Part shown: positions 1 through 10,017 of the stretch, piece after piece
Position numbering within the stretch: the stretch's first letter is position 1
Layout: each line of letters begins with the position of its first letter
Assembly (NCBI GenBank): GCA_031281465.1
Contig: JAITFH010000022.1
Location: forward strand, 1 to 33,453
Direction: 5' to 3'
From: Mycoplasmataceae bacterium
GTDB lineage: Bacteria > Bacillota_I > Bacilli_A > Mycoplasmatales > Mycoplasmoidaceae
DNA length: 33,453 bases
Program-made: the position numbers and the translations under genes
Notes under the pieces: model-generated
What the model was told of the DNA's origin: nothing
The model's database searches: none
What the model saw: the letters and a program-made list of their open reading frames with translations, nothing else

Positions 1-112
1 CAATAAGTAAAGAAGATTCAAACTAACTAAATATGTCCTATAAAGCACTAAAAACGTTAGTCTTAGCTATATAATACAGAAAGCAACCAAGGGGTGGGAA
101 CTTTGAGGTTAA

Positions 113-2155
113 TTTCAGGATGTTGTTATTAAAAACACTACGGATTTTAGTAGAACAGTAAGTATTTTGAGTATTGATGATTTTGATGCTACTAACAGTA
201 AATATCGAATAAACATTTATGGAAATTGATTGGATGGAGACGTTTTGGAAGTAAGTTTAAGTAAACGAGGATTTGAATTTATTAAACTATCTTCTTTACA
301 ATGTACTGTTTTTAAAATACTTAATGTTACACTATTAAGTTTATTATCTGATGGTGAAGCAAACTATGTGAACACAACATTTTTAACTTTAAATACTTCT
401 TCTCCAATTAATGGATTAGCGATAGGAGAAATAACTTTAACAAACAAAACCACTAGTTCAAGAACCATCACAGTTAGTTCGGTTAACAACGATCCATTAC
501 AATACCGAATAGGAATTTCTGGAACATGAAACGAAGGAGATGTAGTTGAAATTTCTGTTCAAAAACTTGGTTACAATATTTCTCTAAATCCAACTGCAAC
601 TCTTCACTGAGCTACTCCTATTGTTATTACTTCAGTTGATGTAGATGGGGAAGAAGGAGAAGAACCTTCTACTACGTTAACACTAGTAACCGATCATGCT
701 GTAGAAGGATTAAGCGCAAGCGACTTAACTCTTACTAAAATAGATGCGGCTGATGATTCAAATGTAATATTAGGTGATATCCAAGCAGAATATGAAACAT
801 ATACATTCCCTCTTAGTGGTAATTGAACAGAAGGAGATGTGTATCAAATAACTGTAAGAAAATTTGGGTACCAAATCACTGGTATGCCACAAATTACTTT
901 ACACAATAAAAACGTTACCATAACTAGTGTAACTCAAGTTGGTGGAGCAATTGGAACGCTTACTACTCAATCTTTATCTATTCAACTTACTTCTACTATC
1001 GATGGGTTAGCCAAGGAATGTATTAGTGTTTCTGATATCACAACTCCTGCTGCAGCAATTAATGTAAATTCGATTACAATTACTGATACATTAGTTAATG
1101 TTAATATTTCTGGCAGTTGAAATAATAGCGATAATTGTACTGTTGTTATTACAAGAAGAGGATATGTAATAACAAGTCCTGAACAACCAACAACTATTTA
1201 TAGAGATATTACAACTCACTATAATGTAGTTTCTGTAACTCCAGATGGTTCTGCTGGTACCACAACTACTACTAAATTAACTTTACAACTTAATACGGGA
1301 GGAACAGTTTTTCCAATAGTTATGAGCGAAGTGGTTGTAACTAACCAAGCTACAGATGAAACTATAACAGTTACCGGTGTTTCTTCACAGGCATCCTTAG
1401 GAAGTGGTTTGTTCGAATATGAAATTTTTATTCAATGTTCATGAACTGATGGAACGGAAGCCAATGTAGCTTTAGTTAAAGAAGGATATACTTTCGAGAA
1501 CAATAATAGAACTGTTACACTTTCTACTTCAATTTCTGCATATAAAAAATTAGAAGCTAATGGAGCAAGTGGTGAAACTTTAACTACTAAATTAACTTTA
1601 GATATTTTGCATAACGAAACATGAGCATTACTACCAGCAGATATTCAATTAGTTTTAACTTCTACTGCTCCAGAAGCTTCCATTACTGTAAATAGTGTTA
1701 GTGATCCAACAATATCTCAACACGATTCTGAATACTGAGATCAGTATGAAATTGGTATTACTGGTAAGTGATATAACGGAGATTTAGTTACACTTGCTAT
1801 CGTTAAAGTAGGGTGTCAAATAACTGGAGATATTTCTACCTATTTGTTTACTCCATTTGTAACGATTAATGGAGTGGTTGCTAACGGAGAACATCTTACT
1901 ACTAGTTTAACAGTAACACTTGATAAAGATGTAGGAACGTTAACAAACCAAAATATTTTTTTAACTTGTAATGGACATCCTGAAATAATAATTACCATCG
2001 GAGATGTTACTGGACCAACTGGGGATGGAACAAGTGGGTATGTATACCAGGTAAACATTACTGGTAACTGAACAAAAGGTACAGTAGTTAATATTGTTAT
2101 CGATGTAGCTGGTTATACATTTAATCCTTATACAGATGAAATCGTATTAAATTAA
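113..2155 (+). CDS. Tandem-repeat surface-type protein, 5' end missing or decayed
   Basis: I do not recognise a named family. With TGA read as Trp the frame is open from 113 to the TAA at 2153-2155, about 680 codons. It encodes roughly seven imperfect repeats of 90-100 residues. Each repeat has a Thr-rich strand segment (LTTxLTxxL, then DIxLT), a TVxSV segment, and a closing motif close to ISGxWxxGDxVxIxVxKxGYxI. The pattern suggests stacked beta-sandwich modules of an extracellular protein, but that fold is inference. No ATG, signal peptide or ribosome site precedes the first repeat. Frame 2 has a TAA at 110-112, while bases 67-120 in another frame still read like the preceding repeat (GVGTLRLISG). 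The 5' part is therefore frameshifted or truncated. A TTG at 230 could start a shorter product. It is convergent with tmk. A pseudogene or silent recombination cassette is the main alternative. Confidence 0.6.
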
Positions 2156-2221
2156 ATACCGCCTAATAGGTATAGCTGTATGTTATGTTATTTGCGGACA
2201 TGTCTACAATAGAAATAATAA

Positions 2222-2872
2222 CTAAAAATTTTGTTGAAGTTTAGGCAATAGTTTTGCTAAAACTTCTTCTAAAACAGTTGGTAAATCTTTAGAAGCATCA
2301 ATTTCAATAATTCTTCCAGTTTTATCACTATCAATGATCTTTCGATAAGCATCATAAACCATTTGGTGTAAACCACCTTTTTCTTTATCGATTCGATTAA
2401 CTTCTCTTGTTTTGTTAGAAAATATTCTTTCTAAACCAACTTCTGGTTTTACCATTAGAATAAAAGTAACATTAGGTAAAACTCCTTGCATAGCAAATTC
2501 ATTAATTTTAAGAATATTTTCTACACCTAGTTTTCTTCCATATCCTTGATAAACAATAGAAGAATCAATATAACGATCGCATAAAACTATAGCATTCTTT
2601 TCTAAATTAGGTTTAATAAAATCACTAACATGTTGAGCACGTGAAGCTGCAAAAAGTAAAGCTTCAGTGTGGTAATCTATTTTGTATTCTATTTTATTAA
2701 GGAGAATGTTCCTAATGTCTTCTGCGATAGGATTATTTGTTCCACCTGGTTCTCTTGTTAATAAGATAGAATGATTAGAAAACTTTTGTTGTAATGTTTC
2801 ACCAACCATTTTTAAAATGGTACTTTTTCCTGACCCATCAGGCCCTTCGAATGTGATGAAAAATCCGCTCAT
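2222..2872 (-). CDS. tmk: Thymidylate kinase
   Basis: Phosphorylates dTMP to dTDP with ATP in the cytoplasm, an essential step of dTTP supply. The 216-residue product has the P-loop GPDGSGKS (residues 10-17), the DRY motif at residues 99-101 followed by a substrate-site stretch (SSIVYQGYG), and a basic lid-like region (NKTREVNRIDKEKGG). Length and motif order match bacterial Tmk. The start is the ATG at 2870-2872. A TATAAT box lies on the minus strand at 2888-2893, 15 bases upstream. In many Firmicutes tmk sits beside holB or recR; no such neighbour is visible here. It is convergent with the repeat-protein gene and separated from it by 66 bases. Confidence 0.95.
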   Translation of the reverse strand: MSGFFITFEGPDGSGKSTILKMVGETLQQKFSNHSILLTREPGGTNNPIAEDIRNILLNKIEYKIDYHTEALLFAASRAQHVSDFIKPNLEKNAIVLCDRYIDSSIVYQGYGRKLGVENILKINEFAMQGVLPNVTFILMVKPEVGLERIFSNKTREVNRIDKEKGGLHQMVYDAYRKIIDSDKTGRIIEIDASKDLPTVLEEVLAKLLPKLQQNF

Positions 2873-2887
2873 TTGCTCGTTAATTCA

Positions 2888-2893
2888 ATTATA
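2888..2893 (-). promoter_or_regulatory. Probable -10 box of tmk
   Basis: A perfect TATAAT on the minus strand, 15 bases before the tmk ATG. No convincing -35 element is seen, as is common in mollicutes. Confidence 0.5.
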
Positions 2894-2967
2894 TTGTTTT
2901 ACGAGGAAGGAATGATTTATGTGGAAAAAGTAAACACGATTTGCACAAGGTTTTACCAGTGTTTTAG

Positions 2968-3234
2968 TTATGATTTTAGTTCATTAAGTTTAATAACTTT
3001 TTCAAGTTTATCACCAGTTTCTTTTGTGGTATTTTCGACTTTTTCAACTCTTTTGGTAAGATCGTCAACTTTAGTTTCGATCCTAGTGTTGAACTTTTTT
3101 TACTCAGCATTAACCGTTTTCTGCTCAGCAATAAACTCTTTCACATCAGAGTTAAACCTAGTTTGTTCATCGATAAACTTTAAAAGTATTTCTTTAAGAC
3201 TTCCGTCTCCGCCATCTCCACCCTTACCTTTCAT
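2968..3234 (-). pseudogene. DUF16-like coiled-coil protein with an internal stop
   Basis: Reads from ATG 3234 to TAA 2968-2970 as an 88-codon frame interrupted once by TAA at 3100-3102. The translation begins MKGKGGDGGDGSLKEI, continues with LKFIDEQTRFNSDVKEFIAEQ, and after the stop gives KKFNTRIETKVDDLTKRVEKV. The heptad-rich sequence and the repeated EQ-F-N/E pattern resemble the mycoplasma DUF16 coiled-coil family. The stop lies exactly where the repeat predicts Gln (AEQKKFN), so a single CAA to TAA change explains it. A good Shine-Dalgarno (GGAGAAAGAG) precedes the ATG and a TATAAT lies at 3263-3268. The function of DUF16 proteins is unknown. A 44-residue peptide could still be made from the first part. 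Confidence 0.6.
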
Positions 3235-3262
3235 TAACTCTTTCTCCAATTATTCGTTTACC

Positions 3263-3268
3263 ATTATA
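3263..3268 (-). promoter_or_regulatory. Probable -10 box of the DUF16-like gene
   Basis: A TATAAT on the minus strand 28 bases before the ATG at 3234. The implied leader carries the purine-rich GGAGAAAGAG, one of the few clear ribosome sites in the window. The remaining gene-free bases up to 3584 hold AT-rich sequence and the Ca2+-ATPase promoter only. Confidence 0.4.
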
Positions 3269-3569
3269 TACCCGTTGTCTTTAGTGGGTACTAGGGCGTT
3301 TTTGATTTGATTTTAAATAACTTAAATTTCATTTTTGTCCTCCATCTATATATTACCGCGTTTTTGACCATTTACTTAAAAAATTTTTAAAAAATGGAAA
3401 GTAATATGTGTAATATATTAAGTTGCAAGAAAAAATTTTTCGTTTAAGCAAAAAATGGAGGTTTTTAAAAAGACCCTATGTTTAAAAAAGAACAATATTT
3501 TTTCCGCAATTCAAATTTCTTTTTATATGAAATTATTAAAACAAAATTTGTTATATTTATGTGGTTATA

Positions 3570-3575
3570 TATAAT
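3570..3575 (+). promoter_or_regulatory. -10 box of the P-type ATPase gene, leaderless type
   Basis: A TATAAT ends 9 bases before the ATG at 3585. Transcription would start within one to three bases of the ATG, and no ribosome site is present between them. Confidence 0.55.
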
Positions 3576-3584
3576 TTTCCCATA

Positions 3585-6320
3585 ATGTTTGATAAAGATA
3601 TAACCGAAATTCTACAGGAATTAAAAACACAAGAAGAAGGACTAAATGACGAAGAAATAAAAGAAAGAATCGCCAAATATGGTTTAAACCAATTGCCAAC
3701 TAAAAAAAACGATTCATGAATGAAAATTTTTGTAAAACAATTCGTTTCATTTATGTCAATTGTTTTGATTTTAGCTGGAGTTTTATCTTTAATTTTCGGA
3801 TTCGTTGAAGAAAAAGAAGCTACCACAAATTTCATTGAAGCTGGATTGATTTTTGCGGTATTAATTATTAATGCATTAATTGGAACAATCCAAGAATATA
3901 ATGCCTCAAAAACTTTAGAAGCATTAAAAAAAATTGGTGCACCAGTAGCAAAAGTTTATCGTAATGGTAAACTACTTGTCGTACCTTCTTCTGACATCGT
4001 CCCGGGAGATATTGTTTTCATTGATGATGGAAGTATTATCCCTGCCGACATTCGTCTTATCTCATCTAATAACTTGCAAATTCAAGAAGCTTCTTTAACA
4101 GGTGAATCTGTACCCGTTAAAAAGAACGCTAAATGAGTAGGTAAAGGAGAAGAACTATTAGGAGATAGAATCAATATGTGTTTTTCTTCTACCATTGTCA
4201 CATACGGTAATGGAATAGGAGTAGTTTGTGCTACTGGGCTAAAAACGGAAATTGGTAAAATCGCTAACTTAATTAACAATGAAAAAGAAGTTTCTACTCA
4301 CATTGAAAAAACAATGAATAGAATTGGTAAAATTCTAACAATCGTTGGTGGAATTGCTGCTGCTATCGTATTAATATTCTCTTATATTAATAACTTTGTA
4401 ACAACTGACAGCCACAACTGAATGTTACCAATCTTATTAGCAGTTTCTTTAGCAGTCGCTGTCATCCCTGAAGGTTTACCGGCTATGAGTACAGTGTTGA
4501 TGTCTATGGGAGTAAGAAAAATGGCTAAAGAAAATGCTATTGTTAAAAAACTTCCAGCAGTAGAAACTTTAGGAAGTTGTACTTGTATTTGTTCAGATAA
4601 AACTGGAACACTAACGCTAAACCAAATGACAGTGACAAAAATCTTTACCCCCGATGAAATAATAAGTAATAAAGTAGATGAACCAATTGAAGTTAAAAGT
4701 GAGAACAATGAAATTTATAAAGAACTATTAAAATGTGGAGCACTTTGTAATACTGCTACCCTAAACCAAGATAACTCTACAGTCGGAGATCCAACAGAAG
4801 GTGCTCTATTACTTGTTTGTCAACAATTTAAACTTTCATACGAAACACTACGTATCGAACATCCTAAATTATTTGAATTACCTTTCGATAGTGATCGAAA
4901 AAGAATGTCTACTATCCAAAAGGTATTTGATAACGATGTATTGTTCTGTAAAGGTGCAACTGAAGAAGTTTTAGATATCTGTGATTATTACCAAGATGCT
5001 AATGGACAAAAACAACCTATGACCGAACAAATCAAAAACCAGATTAAAGATCTTAACGCTAATCTTTCAGCTCAAGCATTAAGAATATTAAGTTTTGCTA
5101 AAAGAGAGTTAAATGATGAAGTAAAAGATCAAAACTTAGAAAACCATTTAACTTATATTGGTTTGATGGGAATGATTGATCCACCAAGAAAAGAAGTTAA
5201 AGCAGCAGTTTTAAAATGTCGAGATGCTGGAATTAAAGTAGTAATGATTACCGGAGATCACGCCATTACCGCTAAAGCTATCGCTTCAGAGTTAACTATT
5301 TTCCAAGAAGGAAACGAAGTTATGAATGGGGATGAATTGGAAAAAATATCTGAAGAAGAATTAATGAAAAAAGTTCAAAAGATTACAGTTTTCTCAAGAA
5401 TATCTCCTTCTGGAAAACTAAAAATCATTAATGCTTTAAAAAGATCAAATGAAATCGTTTCCATGACTGGGGATGGAGTAAATGATGCTCCATCATTAAA
5501 AGCTGCTGATATTGGAGTAGCAATGGGTATTACTGGAACAGATGTAGCAAAAGCTTCAGCTGATGTAATACTATTAGATGATAACTTCACTACCATCGGT
5601 AATGCAGTATTCGAAGGTAGAAGAATATTTAGAAATATTCAAAAGGTAGTACAGTTCTTAGTGTCCGGATGTATTGCGGAAGTATTAGTAATTATCTTCG
5701 CTACCATCCTTTCTACTTTCTTTGGTTCATCATGGGATGAAATCCTTAACCCAATTCAAATTCTAATGTTGAACTTGGTAACCGATACTATTCCTTGTTT
5801 TGCTATCGGAGCTGATAAACTAACTAAAAATAGTAAGTTTAAAAAACCAGATGTATTTAGAGAAATTTTCTCTAAAAATGTAATGTTTAATATCGCTATC
5901 ACTGGTGCATACTTCTCTTTAATTGCTCTTGTGGGATATGTATTGGGTGAAGTGTTATTACACGAAACCCCACACGCTGGAATGACAATCGCTTTCTTAA
6001 CACTTAGTTTAGTCCAAGTGTTCCACACATTTAACATGCAAAGTAATTTCGTTTCTATCTTTTCTAAAGAAAACCAATTTAATAAACTAGTTCCTATTTT
6101 AACCGGAAGTTCAATTTTGGTTATCGCAGCGTTTGTTGTTGTTGGACTAGTGGGAGGACCAGTTGCTAGTCAAACTCTAGGTATCGTTTCTTTACCAGCT
6201 TGAGCTTGAGCAGTTTCTATTATTTTACCATTAAGTGTTATTCCTTTTGTTGAATTAGTAAAATGACTACACCGAATTAATACAAAAAAACACAATCAGT
6301 TGTTTGCTGCTACAAAATAA
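3585..6320 (+). CDS. P2-type calcium-transporting ATPase
   Basis: Integral membrane pump of 911 residues that uses ATP to move Ca2+ out of the cell. The order of domains is the SERCA/PacL one: an N-terminal cation-ATPase segment (residues 1-60), the actuator loop with TGES (172-175), the M4 motif VIPEGLP, the phosphorylation motif DKTGT with Asp338, the hinge TGDGVND (628-634), and an M6 motif NLVTDTIP. The M4 Glu, the M5 Glu (SGCIAEV) and the M6 Asn/Thr/Asp of site II are visible. The M5 Asn typical of SERCA is replaced by Gly, which may affect stoichiometry or ion choice. In-frame TGA codons (for example in DSW and AWAW) must be Trp. The ATG at 3585 is chosen because it starts the conserved N-terminal segment and follows a -10 box. 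Ca2+ is inferred from family motifs; another divalent cation is possible. Confidence 0.93.
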
Positions 6321-6396
6321 TTAATAAGATTAGTAGAAAAGGAAGAACAAAAGTAAAAAATATACTTTGAAAAAATACCAGGTTTAAATAGCTAGA

Positions 6397-6402
6397 TATA
6401 AT
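6397..6402 (+). promoter_or_regulatory. -10 box of lipoprotein gene A
   Basis: A TATAAT ends 9 bases before the ATG at 6412, giving a leaderless arrangement. Confidence 0.5.
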
Positions 6403-6411
6403 TTATAAATA

Positions 6412-8195
6412 ATGAAAAATCATAAATTTTCTGCTCCGTTTTTAGCTGCTATTTCAGTCGCCTCTCTCTCTCTCTCTCTCTCTCTTTAGTATTAACTAAC
6501 TGTTCTAATTTTAACAACCAAAAATATGCTCCATACCAACAATTAGAAATAGCTAATGTATTTGAACCAATTTTAGATGGTCCTGATTTTATTAATCTAC
6601 CCGATGAATCAATAATCCTAAATAGGCTTAAACCTACTTCTGATCATGAAAATGATGTTTATATTGAAGAATTAGAAGTTTTTGATATTACAACAAAAAA
6701 CTGTAAAGTAAGAGCGAAAGTTTCTTATCACTATAAAATGAACCAATCAATCACTTTTACATACCCAGCTCCATATAAATTCAAGATTAATGATTTCTTC
6801 CCTAATGTTGATAAAAATTTAGCTGTTACCGATGGAACCTTACCTGCAGTTTGTCCAGATTACATTTCAGCTTACGATTTAAGTATGAACTATCATGATG
6901 TACCTTATCAAGGTAATCATGATCAGCCTAACCATTTTTATTGAGACGCAAGTGTTTTTGTTAATGATTCAGAACAAACACTTTATCAAAATGGAATAAA
7001 TAGTTTTTGAAGTTTGTTAAGTGGGTTGAAAGCAAAAATCGGAGATAGTGAAGTTTTATTTAATCGTAATCAGATAGATATTGAATCTATTACTGAAAAT
7101 GACGGAGGAACATTAGGAGTTGATAGTAGATATAAAGTAACGGTAAAAACAAAATCTGACTCAAACTTTTATGTTCCTAATACTAAGTTTGATTTCTATA
7201 TTGCAAAGAATGTGTATGAAGCAATCAGTGACTATACTACGTTAAAAACTAGAACAACTTTTACTGGAACAAATGATAGTAAGCATTATTACCTTTCTAA
7301 TAATATAAGTTGGGATGGAAGTGGAGAAATTTACACTGGAGATTTTCACGGTGTATTAGATGGTAGATGAAAAAAAATCACAACTACTAACAACACTATT
7401 AATTGAGATGATAATTCAACGGTTTTTGGGGGAGATGGATATTATCGTAATTTATATTTAACTTTACCTAATTGAAAAATGTCAGTCAATGGAAAAGTAA
7501 GTATATTTAATTCTGCTAATATAGAAAACTTATATTTAAATGCACATTTGAAGGCAGCTAAAGTTCGAGAAGGTGGAAATGGAAGTTGTGCAGGAATGCT
7601 TAGTAATATTATGGGTTCTGATACCTCAAATACTCCTTATAGCAACCGTAAAATTACAATCAAAAGAATATTTATTACGGGAGAAATAGATTTTTCTAAT
7701 ATATACCAGGTGGGAGATTACGAACCAATGACTGGAATAATTTCCGGTAGTTCTAATTTTAACGGTGGTAAAAACACTGTAAAAGTAGAGGATATTAATA
7801 CATATGTAAATTTTAAAGGTTTTAACGACATGGTTAAAATTGGCGGTTTTTTAAAAAAAACGGAAGGCTATTACTTTGGAGGAATATATGGTACAAGTAA
7901 ATCCGAAGAAAACAAGTCAACAATTTCTGTTTCTAATGGTTTTGGAGATGGACTAAGTTTGGAATATCCTTCACCATATGTTGGTCAGTTAGACGGAGGA
8001 ACCGCGACATATACTGAAAACAATATAAAATGAACGGTAGCTTCCACAACTGATCTTGATCGAAAAAAGATAGGTACATATGACACTTGTCTTGGTTATT
8101 ATGACAATCAAAAGCATTTCTCTGATTTGTGATGTATCCCTACCACTGATAACAGAGCAATTCCCCAACGCGCATGAGCAGCAGGAATTTTTTAG
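6412..8195 (+). CDS. Phase-variable lipoprotein A, currently off
   Basis: Predicted surface lipoprotein of unknown function, paralogous to the next gene. ATG 6412 starts a signal peptide (MKNHKFSAPFLAAISVAS) that runs into a (CT)12 tract at 6462-6485. In this copy number translation ends at TAG 6487-6489 after 25 residues. One CT fewer, or two more, joins the leader to the long downstream frame, which begins LVLTNCSN and would supply the lipid-attached Cys. The restored protein has 593 residues. A middle part (YYLSNNISW, GVLDGRW, NLYLTLPNW, IENLYLNAHL) looks like beta-helix or GLUG-type repeats; this fold is inference. The C-terminus is the conserved RAIPQRAWAAGIF. The downstream frame has no TAA or TAG across about 570 codons, so the gene is maintained rather than decayed. 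Confidence 0.75.
6462..6485 (+). repeat. (CT)12 contingency tract in the signal peptide of gene A
   Basis: Twelve uninterrupted CT units encode alternating Ser-Leu in the hydrophobic core of the signal peptide. The length puts the ATG out of frame with the mature protein. Changes of one unit by polymerase slippage would switch the gene on or off. Confidence 0.85.
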
Positions 8196-8204
8196 TTTTC
8201 TACA

Positions 8205-8210
8205 TATAAT
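8205..8210 (+). promoter_or_regulatory. -10 box of lipoprotein gene B
   Basis: A TATAAT lies 18 bases before the ATG at 8229, in the 33-base gap after gene A. Gene B can therefore be transcribed independently of gene A. Confidence 0.45.
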
Positions 8211-8228
8211 TTCATTAGTTTTAAATTA

Positions 8229-10000
8229 ATGCTAAATAAGAAAATATTTCGTTCATTTTTTTCATCAATATTAATCTCCACCCCCCCCTACTTTTTACAA
8301 CCAATTGCTCTAATTTCAACAGTCAAAAATATTCTCCTTACCAACAATTTAATTTAAGTGATGTATTTGAACCAACTTTAGATGGTCCAAATTTTTCTAC
8401 TATTCCTGATAAAGAGACAATATTGAATAGACTAAAACCTAAACCTGGTCATGAAGGAGATGTTTATATAGAAGAATTACAAGTGTTCGATATCACTCCT
8501 GGTGGTTGCAAAATCAAATCAGAAATATCTTGACACTACAAGATTACCTCGCAATTAGTTTTTACATACCCGGCACCATACCAGTTTAAAATTAATGATT
8601 TCTTTCCTAATATTGACAAAAACTTAGCTGTTACCGATGGAACCTTACCAACAGTTTGTCCAGATTACATTTCAGCTTACGATTTAAGTATGAACTACCA
8701 CGATGTGCCTTATCAAGGTAATCATGATCAACCTAACCATTTTTATTGGGATGAAAACGATTTTGTTAACAACCCAGCACAGACGCTCTATCAAACAGGA
8801 ATCAACAATCTTTGAAGTTTATTGACAAGTTTGAAAGCGAAAATCGGAGATGGTGAAGTTTTATTTAATCGTAATCAGGTAGATATTGAATCTATTACTG
8901 AAAACGATGGAGGTGTACTAGGTGTAGATAGCAGATACAAAGTAACGATAAAAACAAGACCTGATTCTAATTTTTATGTTCCCAATACTAAGTTTGATTT
9001 CTATATTGCGAAGAATGTGTATGAAAAAATTACTAATTACGGAGAATTAACTAATCCAAGTATTTTTACAGGTTTGACAAAACACTATTATTTGGATAAC
9101 GACATAGCATGAGAAACTGCAAATAAAAATGAAATAAAAATTCTTAATTTTGATGGTGTTTTAGATGGTAGATGAAAGAAAATTGATTCTAAAGGAACTT
9201 TCAACTATGCTGGTAATTCGGTATGTTTTTCTGGAGGTGCGAAATTTAGAAATCTATATTTAACAATTAATAATACAAAAACTTACTGAAATAGTGGTAG
9301 TGGCATCGTAGATAGTTCTGGAACTTCTATTTTTAGTAATTGTGATATTGAAAATCTATATTTAAATGCTAAAATTCAAGCGAGCGATAATATTAAAAAT
9401 TCTAATGGAATTGGTTTTCTTGCTAAAAAGCTTTTTGAAAACCCTAGTGGAAATGCATATGCAAAACGTCATTTAGTGTGAAAAAGAATTTATTTAACAG
9501 GAGAACTTGATTTTAGTAAACTTAGTACTTCTGGGACATGAGAACCGATGGCAGGAGTACTTTTTCCGGTAGCATGATATAAAAAAGGTTCGAATAATAA
9601 TACCTTAACTGTTGAAGATGTTAATTCTTGAGTTAATTTTAAAGGTTATCCAGCAACCATTGGAGGAACAACTTTTAATAGCCAACAAGGAAGATGATTT
9701 GGATACGCAAGAAATGATGATGACACTACTAATACAGATTTTAGTATTACTAATTTGTTTTATGACGGTTCAAATAAAATAGCTCCTAGTAGAGATTATG
9801 TCTCTGTAAAGGATGTGCCATTTAATACCACTAATACCAAAACACTACTTACTACCACCGATGATAGAACTAAAATTTCAACTTATCGAGGCATACTTGG
9901 TAAGTATCAAAATGTAGAACACTTTAACGATTTATGATGTATCCCTCAATCTGTTGGACGTCCTATTCCCCAACGTGCATGAGCAGCAGGAATTTTTTAG
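8229..10000 (+). CDS. Phase-variable lipoprotein B, paralogue of A, currently off
   Basis: Paralogue of the preceding gene, sharing long stretches such as PDYISAYDLSMNYHDVPYQG and FYVPNTKFDFYIAKNVYE. ATG 8229 gives the leader MLNKKIFRSFFSSILIS, followed by a run of eight C at 8281-8288. In this state the frame ends at TAA 8355-8357 after 42 residues. Nine C (or six) would join the leader to LLFTTNCSN and then to 590 residues in total, with Cys as the expected lipid-attachment site. Both the length and the C-terminus (RPIPQRAWAAGIF) match gene A. Several internal TGA codons are Trp. The ligand or role of this family is unknown to me. A surface-exposed, antigen-like or adhesin role is inferred only from the lipobox and phase variation. 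A homopolymer sequencing error is an alternative explanation for the frame. Confidence 0.75.
8281..8288 (+). repeat. C8 contingency tract in the signal peptide of gene B
   Basis: A homopolymer of eight C inside leader codons encoding Pro. Adding one C restores the reading frame to the mature lipoprotein, the usual arrangement of a slipped-strand switch. Confidence 0.8.
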
Positions 10001-10003
10001 TTT

Positions 10004-10009
10004 TATAAT
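10004..10009 (+). promoter_or_regulatory. -10 box of lipoprotein gene C
   Basis: A TATAAT ends 8 bases before the ATG at 10018 and starts only 4 bases after the stop of gene B, so gene C has its own leaderless promoter. Confidence 0.5.
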
Positions 10010-10017
10010 CTATACAT

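Noticed and set aside
2873-3310. A 145-codon plus-strand frame over the tmk upstream region
   Set aside because: It is the reverse strand of the DUF16-like coiled-coil gene; its Ser/Phe/Leu-rich composition and lack of a ribosome site fit a shadow frame.
7853-7860. A8 run in lipoprotein A as a further switch
   Set aside because: The frame is intact on both sides and A runs of this length are frequent in this AT-rich sequence.
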